Shown: positions 23,571 through 35,825 of the stretch, one piece after another
Layout of the letters: each line of letters starts with the position of its first letter
Position numbering within the stretch: position 1 is the stretch's first letter
Assembly: GCF_958295425.1 (NCBI RefSeq)
Contig: NC_081143.1
Coordinates: 29,056,578-29,120,577, forward strand
Direction: 5' to 3'
DNA: 64,000 nt
DNA from: Solea solea
Taxonomy: Eukaryota > Chordata > Actinopteri > Pleuronectiformes > Soleidae
Program-made: the position numbers and the translations under genes
The notes under the pieces: model-generated
The model's input: only the letters and a program-made list of their open reading frames with translations
Databases searched by the model: none
What the model was told of the DNA's origin: nothing

Positions 23571-26500
23571 TTAGTGTGTCGTCCAAAATGTGACAAAAAA
23601 GTCATACTTTAGTATGTCGTCCAAAATGTGACAAAAAAGTCATAAGTTAGTATGTCGTCCAAAATGTGACAAAAAAGTCAAACTTTAGTCTGTCGTCCAA
23701 AATGAGACAAAAAAGTCAGTTTAGTATGTCGTCCAAAATGAGACAAAAAAGTCATACTTTAGTATGTCGTCCAAAATGAGACAAAAGTCATACTTTAGTA
23801 TGTCGTCCAAAATGAGACAAAAGTCATACTTTAGTATGTCGTCCAAAATTAGACAAAAAAGTCATACTTTAGTAAGTCGTCCAAAATGAGACAAGAGTCA
23901 TACTTTAGTATGTCGTCCAAAATTAGACAAAAAAGTCATACTTTAGTATGTTGTCCAAAATGAGACAAGAGTCATACTTTAGTATGTCGTCCCAAATGTG
24001 ACAAAAAAGTCATAGGTTAGTATGTCGTCCAAAATGTGACAAAAAAGTCATAGTTTAGTATGTCGTCCAAAGTGTGACAAAAATGTCATACTTTTAGTAT
24101 GTCGTCCAAAGTGTGACAAAAATGTCATACTTTAGTATGTCGTCCAAAATTTGACAAAAAGGTCATACTTTAGTATGTCGTCCAAAATGTGACAAAAAAG
24201 TCATGCTTTAGTGTGTCGTCCAAAATGTGACGAAAAGTCATACTTTAGTATGTCGTCCAAAATGTGACAAAAAAGTCATAAGTTAGTATGTCGTCCAAAA
24301 TGTGACAAAAAAGTCAAACTTTAGTCTGTCGTCCAAAATGAGACAAAAAAGTCAGTTTAGTATGTCGTCCAATATGAGACAAAAAAGTCATACTTTAGTA
24401 TGTCGTCCAAAATTAGACAAAAAAGTCATACTTTAGTAAGTCGTCCAAAATGAGACAAGAGTCATACTTTAGTATGTCGTCCAAAATTAGACAAAAAAGT
24501 CATACTTTAGTATGTTGTCCAAAATGAGACAAGAGTCATACTTTAGTATGTCGTCCAATATGAGACAAAAAAGTCATAGGTTAGTATGTCGTCCAAAATG
24601 TGACAAAAATGTCATAGGTTAGTATGTCGTCCAAAGTGTGACAAAAAAGTAATAGTTTAGTATGTCGTCCAAAATTTGACAAAAAAGCCATACTTTAGTA
24701 TGTCGTCCAAAGTGTGACAAAAATGTCATACTTTAGTATGTCGTCCAAAGTGTGACAAAAATGTCATACTTTAGTATGTCGTCCAAAATTTGACAAAAAG
24801 GTCATGCTTTAGTGTGTCGTCCAAAATGTGACAAAAAAGTCATACTTTAGTATGTCGTCCAAAATGTGACAAAAAAGTCATACTTTAGTATGTCGTCCAA
24901 AATGTGACAAAAAAGTCATAAGTTAGTATGTCGTCCAAAGTGTGACAAAAAAGTCAGTTTAGTATGTCGTCCAAAATGAGACAAAAAAGTCATACTTTAG
25001 TATGTCGTCGAAAATGAGACAAAAAAGTCATACTTTAGTATGTCGTCCAAAATGAGACAAAAAAGTCATACTTTAGTATGTCGTCCAAAGTGTGACAAAA
25101 AAGTCATACTTTAGTCTGTGGTCCAAAATGAGACAAAAAAATCATAGTTTAGTATGTCGTCCAAAATAAGAGAAAAAAATCATACTTTAGTATGTCGTCC
25201 AAAATGTGACAAAAAAGTCATAATTTAGTATGTCATCCAAAATGTGACGAAAATGTCATAATTTAGTATGTCGTCCAAAATGTGTCAAAAATGCCCTAGG
25301 TTAGTATGTCGTCCAAAGTGTGACAAAAAAGTCATACTTTAGTATGTCGTCCAAAATGTGACAAAAAAGTCATAAGTTAGTATGTCGTCCAAAGTGTGAC
25401 AAAAAAGTCATACTTTAGTATGTCGTCCAAAATGTGACAAAAAAGTCATAAGTTAGTATGTCGTCCAAAGTGTGACAAAAAAGTCATACTTTAGTCAGTC
25501 GTCCAAAATGTGACAAAAAAGTCATACTTTAGTATGTCGTCCAAAATGTGACAAAAAAGTCATACTTTAGTATGTCGTCCAAAATGTGACAAAAAAGACA
25601 TAAGTTAGTATGTCGTCCAAAATGTGACAAAAAAGTCATACTTTAGTCTGTCGTCCAAAATGAGACAAAAAAGTCATACTTTAGTATGTTGTCCAAAATT
25701 AGACAAAAAAGTCATACTTTAGCATGTCGTCCAAAATGAGACAAAAAAGTCATAGTTTAGTTTGTCGTCCAAAATGAGACAAAAAAGTCATACTTTAGTA
25801 TGTCGTCCAAAATGAGACAAAAATGTCATACTTCAGTATGTCGTCCAAAATGAGACAAAAACGTCATACTTTAGTATGTCGTCCAAAATGAGACAAAAGT
25901 CATACTTTAGTATATCGTCCAAAGTGTGACAAAAAAGTCATACTTTAGTATGTCGTCCAAAATGTGACAAAAAAGTCATACTTTAGTCTGTCGTCCAAAA
26001 TGAGACAAAAAAGTCATACTTTAGTACGTCGTCCAAAATGAGACAAAAGTCATACTTTAGTACGTCGTCCAAAATGAGACAAAAACGTCATACTTTAGTA
26101 TGTCGTCCAAAATGAGACAAAAGTCATACTTTAGTATATCGTCCAAAGTGTGACAAAAAAGTCATACTTTAGTATGTCGTCCAAAATGTGACAAAAAAGT
26201 CATACTTTAGTATGTCGTCCAAAATGAGACAAAAGTCATACTTAAGTACATCGTCCAAAATGAGACAAAAAAGTCATACTTTAGTATGTCGTCCAAAATG
26301 AGACAAAAAGGTCATACTTTAGTATGTCGTCCAAAATGAGACAAAAAAGTCATACTTTAGTATGTCGTCCAAAATGAGACAAAAACGTCATACTTTAGTA
26401 TGTTGTCCAAAATTAGACAAAAAAGTCATACTTTAGCATGTCGTCCAAAATGAGACAAAAAAGTCATAGTTTAGTTTGTCGTCCAAAATGAGACAAAAAA

Positions 26501-29500
26501 GTCATACTTTAGTATGTCGTCCAAAATGAGACAAAAATGTCATACTTCAGTATGTCGTCCAAAATGAGACAAAAACGTCATACTTTAGTATGTCGTCCAA
26601 AATGAGACAAAAGTCATACTTTAGTATATCGTCCAAAGTGTGACAAAAAAGTCATACTTTAGTATGTCGTCCAAAATGTGACAAAAAAGTCATACTTTAG
26701 TCTGTCGTCCAAAATGAGACAAAAAAGTCATACTTTAGTACGTCGTCCAAAATGAGACAAAAGTCATACTTTAGTACGTCGTCCAAAATGAGACAAAAAA
26801 GTCATACTTTAGTATGTCGTCCAAAATGAGACAAAAAAGTCATACTTTAGTATGTCGTCCAAAATGAGACAAAAACGTCATACTTTAGTATGTCGTCCAA
26901 AATGAGACAAAAGTCATACTTTAGTATGTCGTCCAAAATTAGACAAAAATGTCATACTTCAGTATGTCGTCCAAAGTGTGACAAAAAAGTCATACTTTAG
27001 TATGTCGTCCAAAATTAGACAAAAAAGTCATACTTTAGTATGTTGTCCAAAATGAGACAAGAGTCATACTTTAGTATGTCGTCCAATATGAGACAAAAAA
27101 GTCATAGGTTAGTATGTCGTCCAAAATGTGACAAAAATGTCATAGGTTAGTATGTCGTCCAAAGTGTGACAAAAAAGTAATAGTTTAGTATGTCGTCCAA
27201 AATTTGACAAAAAAGCCATACTTTAGTATGTCGTCCAAAGTGTGACAAAAATGTCATACTTTAGTATGTCGTCCAAAGTGTGACAAAAATGTCATACTTT
27301 AGTATGTCGTCCAAAATTTGACAAAAAGGTCATGCTTTAGTGTGTCGTCCAAAATGTGACAAAAAAGTCATACTTTAGTATGTCGTCCAAAATGTGACAA
27401 AAAAGTCATACTTTAGTATGTCGTCCAAAATGTGACAAAAAAGTCATAAGTTAGTATGTCGTCCAAAGTGTGACAAAAAAGTCATACTTTAGTCAGTCGT
27501 CCAAAATGTGACAAAAAAGTCATACTTTAGTATGTCGTCCAAAATGTGACAAAAAAGTCATACTTTAGTATGTCGTCCAAAATGTGACAAAAAAGACATA
27601 AGTTAGTATGTCGTCCAAAATGTGACAAAAAAGTCATACTTTAGTATGTCGTCCAAAATGAGACAAAAGTCATACTTTAGTATGTCGTCCAAAATGAGAC
27701 AAAAAGGTCATACTTTAGTATGTCGTCCAAAATGAGACAAAAAAGTCATACTTTAGTATGTCGTCCAAAATGAGACAAAAAAGTCATACTTTAGTATGTT
27801 GTCCAAAATTAGACAAAAAAGTCATACTTTAGTATGTTGTCCAAAATTAGACAAAAAAGTCATACTTTAGCATGTCGTCCAAAATGAGACAAAAAAGTCA
27901 TAGTTTAGTTTGTCGTCCAAAATGAGACAAAAAAGTCATACTTTAGTATGTCGTCCAAAATGAGACAAAAATGTCATACTTCAGTATGTCGTCCAAAATG
28001 AGACAAAAACGTCATACTTTAGTATGTCGTCCAAAATGAGACAAAAGTCATACTTTAGTATATCGTCCAAAGTGTGACAAAAAAGTCATACTTTAGTATG
28101 TCGTCCAAAATGTGACAAAAAAGTCATACTTTAGTCTGTCGTCCAAAATGAGACAAAAAAGTCATACTTTAGTACGTCGTCCAAAATGAGACAAAAGTCA
28201 TACTTTAGTACGTCGTCCAAAATGAGACAAAAACGTCATACTTTAGTATGTCGTCCAAAATGAGACAAAAGTCATACTTTAGTATATCGTCCAAAGTGTG
28301 ACAAAAAAGTCATACTTTAGTATGTCGTCCAAAATGTGACAAAAAAGTCATACTTTAGTATGTCGTCCAAAATGAGACAAAAGTCATACTTAAGTACATC
28401 GTCCAAAATGAGACAAAAAAGTCATACTTTAGTATGTCGTCCAAAATGAGACAAAAAGGTCATACTTTAGTATGTCGTCCAAAATGAGACAAAAAAGTCA
28501 TACTTTAGTATGTCGTCCAAAATGAGACAAAAACGTCATACTTTAGTATGTTGTCCAAAATTAGACAAAAAAGTCATACTTTAGCATGTCGTCCAAAATG
28601 AGACAAAAAAGTCATAGTTTAGTTTGTCGTCCAAAATGAGACAAAAAAGTCAAAATGTCGTCGACAAAAATGTCATACTTCAGTATGTCGTCCAAAATGA
28701 GACAAAAACGTCATACTTTAGTATGTCGTCCAAAATGAGACAAAAGTCATACTTTAGTATATCGTCCAAAGTGTGACAAAAAAGTCATACTTTAGTATGT
28801 CGTCCAAAATGTGACAAAAAAGTCATACTTTAGTCTGTCGTCCAAAATGAGACAAAAAAGTCATACTTTAGTACGTCGTCCAAAATGAGACAAAAGTCAT
28901 ACTTTAGTACGTCGTCCAAAATGAGACAAAAAAGTCATACTTTAGTATGTCGTCCAAAATGAGACAAAAAAGTCATACTTTAGTATGTCGTCCAAAATGA
29001 GACAAAAACGTCATACTTTAGTATGTCGTCCAAAATGAGACAAAAGTCATACTTTAGTATGTCGTCCAAAATTAGACAAAAATGTCATACTTCAGTATGT
29101 CGTCCAAAGTGTGACAAAAAAGTCATACTTTAGTATGTCGTCCAAAATGTGACAAAAAAGTCATAAGTTAGTATGTCGTCCAAAGTGTGACAAAAAAGTC
29201 ATACTTTAGTCAGTTGTCCAAAATGTGACAAAAAAGTCATAATTTAGTATGTCGTCCAAAATGTGACAAAAAAGTCATACTTTAGTATGTCGTCCAAAAT
29301 GTGACAAAAAAGTCATAAGTTAGTACGTCGTCCAAAATGTGACAAAAAAGTCATACTTTAGTATGTCGTCCAAAATGAGACAAAAGTCATACTTTAGTAC
29401 GTCGTCCAAAATGAGACAAAAAAGTCATACTTTAGTATGTCGTCCAAAATGAGACAAAAAAGTCATACTTTAGTATGTCGTCCAAAGTGTGACAAAAAAG

Positions 29501-30965
29501 TCATACTTTAGTCTGTCGTCCAAAATGGGACAAAAAAGTCATAGTTTAGTTTGTCGTCCAAAATGAGACAAAAAAGTCATACTTTAGTATGTCGTCCAAA
29601 ATGAGACAAAAATGTCATACTTCAGTATGTCGTCCAAAATTAGACAAAAACGTCATACTTTAGTATGTCGTCCAAAATGAGACAAAAGTCATACTTTAGT
29701 ATATCGTCCAAAGTGTGACAAAAAAGTCATACTTTAGTATGTCGTCCAAAATGTGACAAAAAAGTCATACTTTAGTCTGTCGTCCAAAATGAGACAAAAG
29801 TCATACTTTAGTATGTCGTCCAAAGTGTGACAAAAAAGTCATACTTTAGTATGTCGTCCAAAATGTGACAAAAAAGTCATAAGTTAGTATGTCGTCCAAA
29901 GTGTGACAAAAAAGTCATACTTTAGTCAGTCGTCCAAAATGTGACAAAAAAGTCATACTTTAGTATGTCGTCCAAAATGTGACAAAAAAGTCATACTTTA
30001 GTATGTCGTCCAAAATGTGACAAAAAAGTCATAAGTTAGTATGTCGTCCAAAATGAGACAAAAAAAGTCATACTTTAGTATGTCGTCCAAAATGAGACAA
30101 AAAAAGTCATACTTTAGTATGTCGTCCAAAATGAGACAAAGAGCCTCAGGAAAGTGCAAAGAGATGCAATGTTTTTCACACGCTTTGAAAATGAGTCTAT
30201 GCATAATCATGCAGGACGTCTTCTTACAGCTTCAACCTGGACCTGCTGTTGAGTCAAATGATTAATAATCAGTCCACACTAGAGTCTTATTCCCACCAAC
30301 GCTCCAGCCACATCAAATCCTTCTCTCACAGCAAACAGACAGTGGGAAATTCCCGTCTGGATTGAGAACAACATCACCATCACCCTCTGTATCATGTGTT
30401 GTGTGTTTTTGTCTCTGGACAAAAAGAAGTTGTCAGTGTGTGGATGAACTGGTTGTATAATCCCTTCAATAAACACGATCTGTTTTATAAGATTGTGTCA
30501 TAACTGAGGATCCACCTGCGGCTCATGTTCAGTGTTTTTGACTTTATTTGTTTCTGACACTGGATTTTAGATCATAAACTCAGACGCAGATATTTTGAGA
30601 GGAACAGGAGCTCGTTACATATACATTAGCAATGTTTAAAGTAACGGGAAAAGAGTCTGTTTAACACAACGTCCAATTAAGACCAAATACACAGGAAATG
30701 TTCAATTGAAGTCATGTTTTATTTACATGAACAGAGTTACACTATTCCTGATTGTATTGAACTCCCATACTGCAACTTTTACTGCAAAATTAAAAAAGGT
30801 CAATTTAACACACTTCTTTAGAACCCTAACCCTAAAAGAGGTGCTGGTGTGCAGGTCATCTTCAGTGAGATGCAGCTCAAAGAACATGGTCAGATATTTA
30901 TAATTCAAGTCACACAACAGTTGAATAAAAGGAGAACTTTAAATCAGTGAGGCAGCTTTCACCAG

Positions 30966-31220
30966 CCACTTTATTAGGTACGTGGAACCTAATAAAGTTC
31001 TTCTGCCGCTGTAGCACATCTGCTTCTAGGTTTGACTCTGAGTGTGTGTGTGATTGTTTGTTAAACCAGTCTGACCAGTGGGAAACATTCAGGTCAGCCT
31101 GTTTGGCGACAGAAACAACACTGCCAAGTTCATATAACACAAATAACACCTTTCTTCCTTGTTTTAACTTCATTGGCTGATATTTGACAAGCAGTTGAGC
31201 AGATGTACCTAATAAAGTGG
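30966..31220. mobile_element. Tc1/mariner-like MITE with perfect 15-bp terminal inverted repeats
   Basis: CCACTTTATTAGGTA at 30966-30980 is the exact reverse complement of TACCTAATAAAGTGG at 31206-31220. The interior keeps pieces of the Tc1-like element known from many fish (ctgccgctgtagcacatctg, gctgatatttgacaagcagt) but no intact transposase frame. A longer remnant of the same family lies in cbx8 intron 3. Confidence 0.8.
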
Positions 31221-32309
31221 CACGTGGTTTGTTTTTGTTTTATCATGAGCTGCAGAGTTCACCTGTGCAAAGATAATAATCACATTATCGAAGTTGTATT
31301 AACCAGATTCAACAAAACGGTCCTTGATTAAGATCACAGACACAATGAATTCCCTTCCTTGTGTCTTGTCTTGTTGGCACGTGCGCCGTTGAAACAGTTG
31401 GATGTCACGAACGTGACGCGGCTCGTGATGGTGGCAGTTTATTAGGGAATCACGCAGCTTCATGCAAAACAAAGGCGCCAAACAAACAAGGCACTGAAGC
31501 TGGGGGGGGGGTAGTGACCTCTGTCCACGTGTCTGCAGACGCGGGTGGGTTCTGCAGGAACGTCTCGAGACCTGTGTGGGAAAACGTGGCTCTGTGTGAA
31601 CGCGATCAACTCACTATAATAACCGCAGTGGCGTGTCCGCCGTGCGGTGTTCTTCTCAGGCGCCAATAAGGCCAGATTTAGATTGTGGAGAGGAAATCCA
31701 GCATGAAAGGCTGGATTTATATACAGCATATCAGGAAATAGTCTCATATAATATAAGGAAATCCTCGTGAGTGTATAGAGTCAAGATTTACAACGAAATG
31801 CTGGGAAAACTGGACTCAGTGTGGTTAAAAACATCTGATATAAGCATCACTCACTCACTCACTCACTCACTCACTCTTCAACACAGACATTTAGTGCCAA
31901 GATTTATATAATAACATTTATAAATAAAGACACAAACCGTGATGGTGATGACGTGTTTTAATGACTTCCTAAAGAACGTGGGTTAAACAGATGAATCCGT
32001 GCTAACGAGTCAAATCAATCATCCCTAAATAAAGAGGACTTGCTCTGTCCTCTGTTGTCCGTTCTCTTTTTATAAATGTTTTACAGTGTATTGTAGCTCT
32101 GCTGTTTCTATATCTATGTGTCCACGTGTTAAATACTGTATGTGATGTGTTCGTGTGTAACCGTTGCTTTAGGACCATGGAAGTCATTCAGCTGCTGATT
32201 TCTTTCCGATCTAATGAAGAATGACCTTTCATTGGCGCATCATCGTGAACGTCACACCCAAAATACTGATCATTCCAAGCGTCTGTAGAACAAGGACAAT
32301 CTGAATCCG

Positions 32310-32542
32310 TTTATCTCTCCGCTCTGAGTGCGCGCGCGCGCGCGTGCTGCCGAGTGTCTGTGTAAAATGTGCTCGTTCTCCTCACCAGGATCCTGCGTCT
32401 ACATCTTGCCCGGATACAAGGCAGCCAATGGTGTTGGTTCCGCGGCAGCGCCGCTGCTCTGCAGACGCGCAGAGACCAATCGCATCCAGAGGCTGAAGGC
32501 GCTGCTGCTGTTTGTGCCAGAGCCATTTCTTCTCCTCCTTCT

Positions 32543-32573
<31 letters not shown>

Positions 32574-32590
32574 TCTGTCTGCACGTGATC
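32310..32590. promoter_or_regulatory. CpG-rich element with two CCAAT boxes (candidate promoter or enhancer)
   Basis: A GC- and CpG-rich island in AT-rich surroundings. It starts with a CG alternating run (32330-32345), has CCAAT boxes at 32425-32429 and 32476-32480, and ends in a CTT-rich tract (32525-32570). Open frames cross it on both strands, but none looks like a known protein. It may be the start of an unannotated transcript or a conserved regulatory element. This is inference from composition and motifs only. Confidence 0.35.
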
Positions 32591-34122
32591 TGCGTTTGTC
32601 AGAGCAGTGAGGGAGAAAAAAGACAAATTAAAACACTTGATATTCAGTATCATAACATCATGCCTTCATCCGCGCGTCTGATCTTCAAATACTTTATATT
32701 AATGTTTGTAATTAAAGCCTTTTCTTTGACTGTAAATCATTTTTCCAGAAATGCGGGTGGTTTATTCTCTTTTTCTGGAATATCTCCTTCCATTGACTAC
32801 AGCTCTGACTGAGGAAAATGTCTCTTAATGTCTCTTTTATTATCTCTACAATGGGATTATCTTCATTATGTTCGACTGGTTGTCTGTGAATCTGTGACTC
32901 AAAGATTCAAGATTCAAGATGTTAATGTGCCATTTGTGTGCAAAGGGACGTCCGGGCACATGAGGCAGGATTTCATGTGCAGAGGCTCCTTTAAGAGTCT
33001 GTAAATACAAATAACAAAGTGACTAATCGTATAAGGCAAACAAATAAAGAGCAACTCAAAATAAAATAGAAAAAGACTAGAAACAACATATTTTAAAACT
33101 TAAAAACACTAACCACAGTGGAAACAGAAACCACACACACTGGAAATGTATATAAATACTTATATACTTATATATAAATAAATGTGTCGCACTTGTGTTG
33201 ATTTATTGTACATGAGGGAAAATCGAAGTTTAGTAAAGATTATTGCACATTTTACTGCAGCTGAAGGATGTGACGTACAACCAGGCTGTAGTGAGGCCTC
33301 CAAGAGAGCGCGAGGACAGCGCGAGGACGCATTTATGTGCATTTTCTTGTAATTGTCATGGACAAGATTTGCTAGTGATTCTGATGCATATTTAGATATT
33401 TTTAATCATAAGAATAATTGCTCGCCGTGTGATAACCTGGAGGAGTGTATGGACTGTGGAGGAAACTAAGAGGCCTCAGCACAGGTTTGTCATGGAGTGA
33501 CTGGTTTAAACTGTTCAACGAGCTTAACGATAACAAATGATCAGAGATAAAACACTGAACTGCAGTTAAACCTTTACATTATCACTCAATATAAACATAA
33601 ACTCAGCCCGTGTCTCATGTTATACAATTAATCATTTGAATTTAATGTCGCCGCCACTTTATCACACAGGGACTGAAAAGATTGAAGTCTGCAGTGGCTG
33701 TTATTAATAGACAGGTTTTAACATCGTTAATGTTGCGTCATTGCGTAATCCAAGTGAAACAACGCCCTGATTATTCATGGTTGTTGTTCATGTTTTCCTC
33801 GACTCGCTGTGTTTATTTTGTCTGAATAAACTGCCGCATATGCAACAACAACAACAACAACAATAACAATTGTTATTATTGTTATAATTATTATTATTAT
33901 TATTATTATAATAATGATTATAATAACTATTATAATCCGTCGTCAACAGCTCCGCAGTTTACACATCTTAAAAGTCACAGAAAAAGAAGCCGACCAGGAA
34001 CAGTCTAATTAATTTAAACAAGTTAACATAAATAAGGTGCAATAATCGGATTATTATTATGGTTATTTTTATTATTATGTACATTCATTGATTTATTATA
34101 TTATAATGTTATTAGTAACAAT

Positions 34123-34165
<43 letters not shown>

Positions 34166-34995
34166 TATATGAACGAACCTGTGTCCTGCAGTGACTTTTC
34201 TTCTTTTAGACTCAACAAAAACAGAATAAAGATCTAAGATAATTTTATTTTTTTATTTGTTAGATATTTTCGTTTCGCTGTCTTTATTTAATTTATTTTA
34301 TTTATTCTGTATCAAACGCCACGGCGGCTAAAATGTTGTTTTCTTTTGGATTTAGACTATTTAATCTTATTAACATTTATTTAAATGATCTTAGTGCATG
34401 GAAACAAAACATAGGCCCGTATAGATTTGTTTACACTGATCAATGTTGCGACATGTTAAAAAAAAAAAATTTAATCGATAAAAGCGCGACCGACTGTTGA
34501 AATTAAAGAGATTAAAGAGATACTGCTGAAAATAAACATATGATTATGTGCATATACATGTGTACATAATCATCTCATCTTTCCTTGGTTTCCACCATTA
34601 TAGATCAACACTGACATTTCGCCTGCTGCATGTCTTCATTCATTCATGTATTCATGTATTTATTTATTTAGTGAGTGAGTGAGTGAGTGTGTGTGTGTGT
34701 GTCGGGTTTATCGCCTCGTAAAGCTTCTCACAAACACTAAGAAAGTCTTGATTGGTGCAAAAAAACCAAAACCCAGCATTAATATTAAGGGAAAATTAAA
34801 GGGAATAAAATATACGTAAGAAAAAGTTAAATAAATTAAAATTAATTATAGATAACATGAATATACAACAATGTGTGAACAAATAAGGTAAAACACACAC
34901 CTGCTGAGCTGTATTACATACATTAATACATTCTTCCTATAATATAACGACATGATTCCTATAGATTGAATACATCTTGAACTGGGATTGTCAGA

Positions 34996-35266
34996 ATGAC
35001 ATATACAAATACAGATACATACACATATACATATACAAATACAGATACAGATACAGATACAGATACAGATACAGATACATACACATATACATATACATAT
35101 ACATATACAGATACAGATACATACACATATACATATACATATACAAATACATACACATACACATACACATATACATATACAAATACAGATACATATACAT
35201 ATACATATACATATACAAATACATATACATACACATACACACATACAGATACAGATACATATACAT
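34996..35266. repeat. Compound hexanucleotide microsatellite (ACAGAT/ACATAT)
   Basis: Interspersed blocks of ATACAG, ATACAT and ATACAA hexamers. It opens all frames on both strands (YRYRY, YVYVY, ICICI repeats), none of which is a gene. Confidence 0.9.
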
Positions 35267-35584
35267 GATCCGAAAAGGTGACGTCATCTGACCCAGGAAG
35301 AGTAGTAGCGCAGGTGTGGGAATGTATTAAGTGTGTGTATGTGTATGAAGTTTGTGTGTAATAATAACACACATACACATCTGCTGTTAAACGTGTGTTA
35401 TTTCCACTGTTTACACGTTTCCCTGCCGCGCGCTACATGATATTTTTGCTACCACGTGCACATCTGAATGTGTGTCACATCATTTGCGCGAGATTGTGAT
35501 TCACCCGCCACCGCGCGGGAGAAAAAAAATCCCCCCTCTCTCGTCCTCCCCCCGCAAGAATTCACTCAGGCGTTCGCTCCTCCC

Positions 35585-35825
35585 CTCACTTAGCAACCCG
35601 AGCACGTAGCAACGGCTAAACCAATGAGCGCTCTCCTAGAGGTTCCACCGACTGCGGTTTCTTAGCAACGCTGTAAAAAAAAAAACTGCTCTGACGTCCA
35701 TTCTGTTCGGGAGTATTATGGTCTGTCGGGAATTCAGAGTGGCAGCGACTGGAGAAAAATATCTGCGCTGCTAGCTGTGTTAGCCAGCGTCCTGCGAGCT
35801 AACGGTAGGAAGCAGCGGAGTGAAC
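35585..35825 (+). promoter_or_regulatory. cbx8: cbx8 promoter and 5' UTR region
   Basis: CpG-rich sequence directly upstream of the cbx8 start codon. It contains a CCAAT box at 35621-35625 and three copies of TAGCAAC at 35591-35597, 35607-35613 and 35663-35669, each resembling an RFX half-site. No clear TATA box was seen, as usual for CpG-type promoters. The transcription start cannot be fixed from sequence; 5' UTR probably covers at least 35,730-35,825. Confidence 0.55.

Larger units (their letters stand above)
9059..30140. repeat. 21-kb satellite of a 38-bp monomer (about 555 copies)
   Basis: The whole interval is a head-to-tail array. The monomer begins TTAGTATGTCGTCCAAAATG and continues TGACAAAAATGTCATAC. 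Common variants are AAGTCATA, ATAGG in place of ATACTT, GAGAC in place of GTGAC, and TTTGAC. Some units are shortened to about 35-36 bp (agacaaaagtcat). Nearly every unit keeps one CpG (TGTCGTCC); frequent variants TGTTGTCC and TGCCGTCC fall at the same site. There are no unique spacers, so it is not a CRISPR array. The monomer length is not a multiple of three and only short chance ORFs appear. It separates cbx4 from cbx8. Confidence 0.97.
30141..35584. other. Gene-free interval upstream of cbx8
   Basis: No conserved coding exon seen. Apart from the MITE, the CpG-rich element and the hexamer repeat listed separately, it holds an ACTC tetranucleotide run (31850-31875), a G run near 31502-31510, a SINE/LINE-type tail on the minus strand (32903-32930, aagattcaagattcaaga), AAC/AAT-rich sequence around 33843-33930 and an (AT)n run at 34125-34160. 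Confidence 0.55.

Noticed and set aside
9059..30140. Regular repeats resembling a CRISPR array
   Set aside because: Units are contiguous with no unique spacers, there are no cas genes, and the DNA is vertebrate.
32328..32812. ORFs across the CpG-rich patch, one with a poly-Leu or poly-Ser end
   Set aside because: No recognisable domain or splice partner; open frames arise from GC-rich and CTT-rich composition.
34846..35378. ORFs rich in YRYRY, ICICI and VYVYV
   Set aside because: Products of a hexanucleotide microsatellite.
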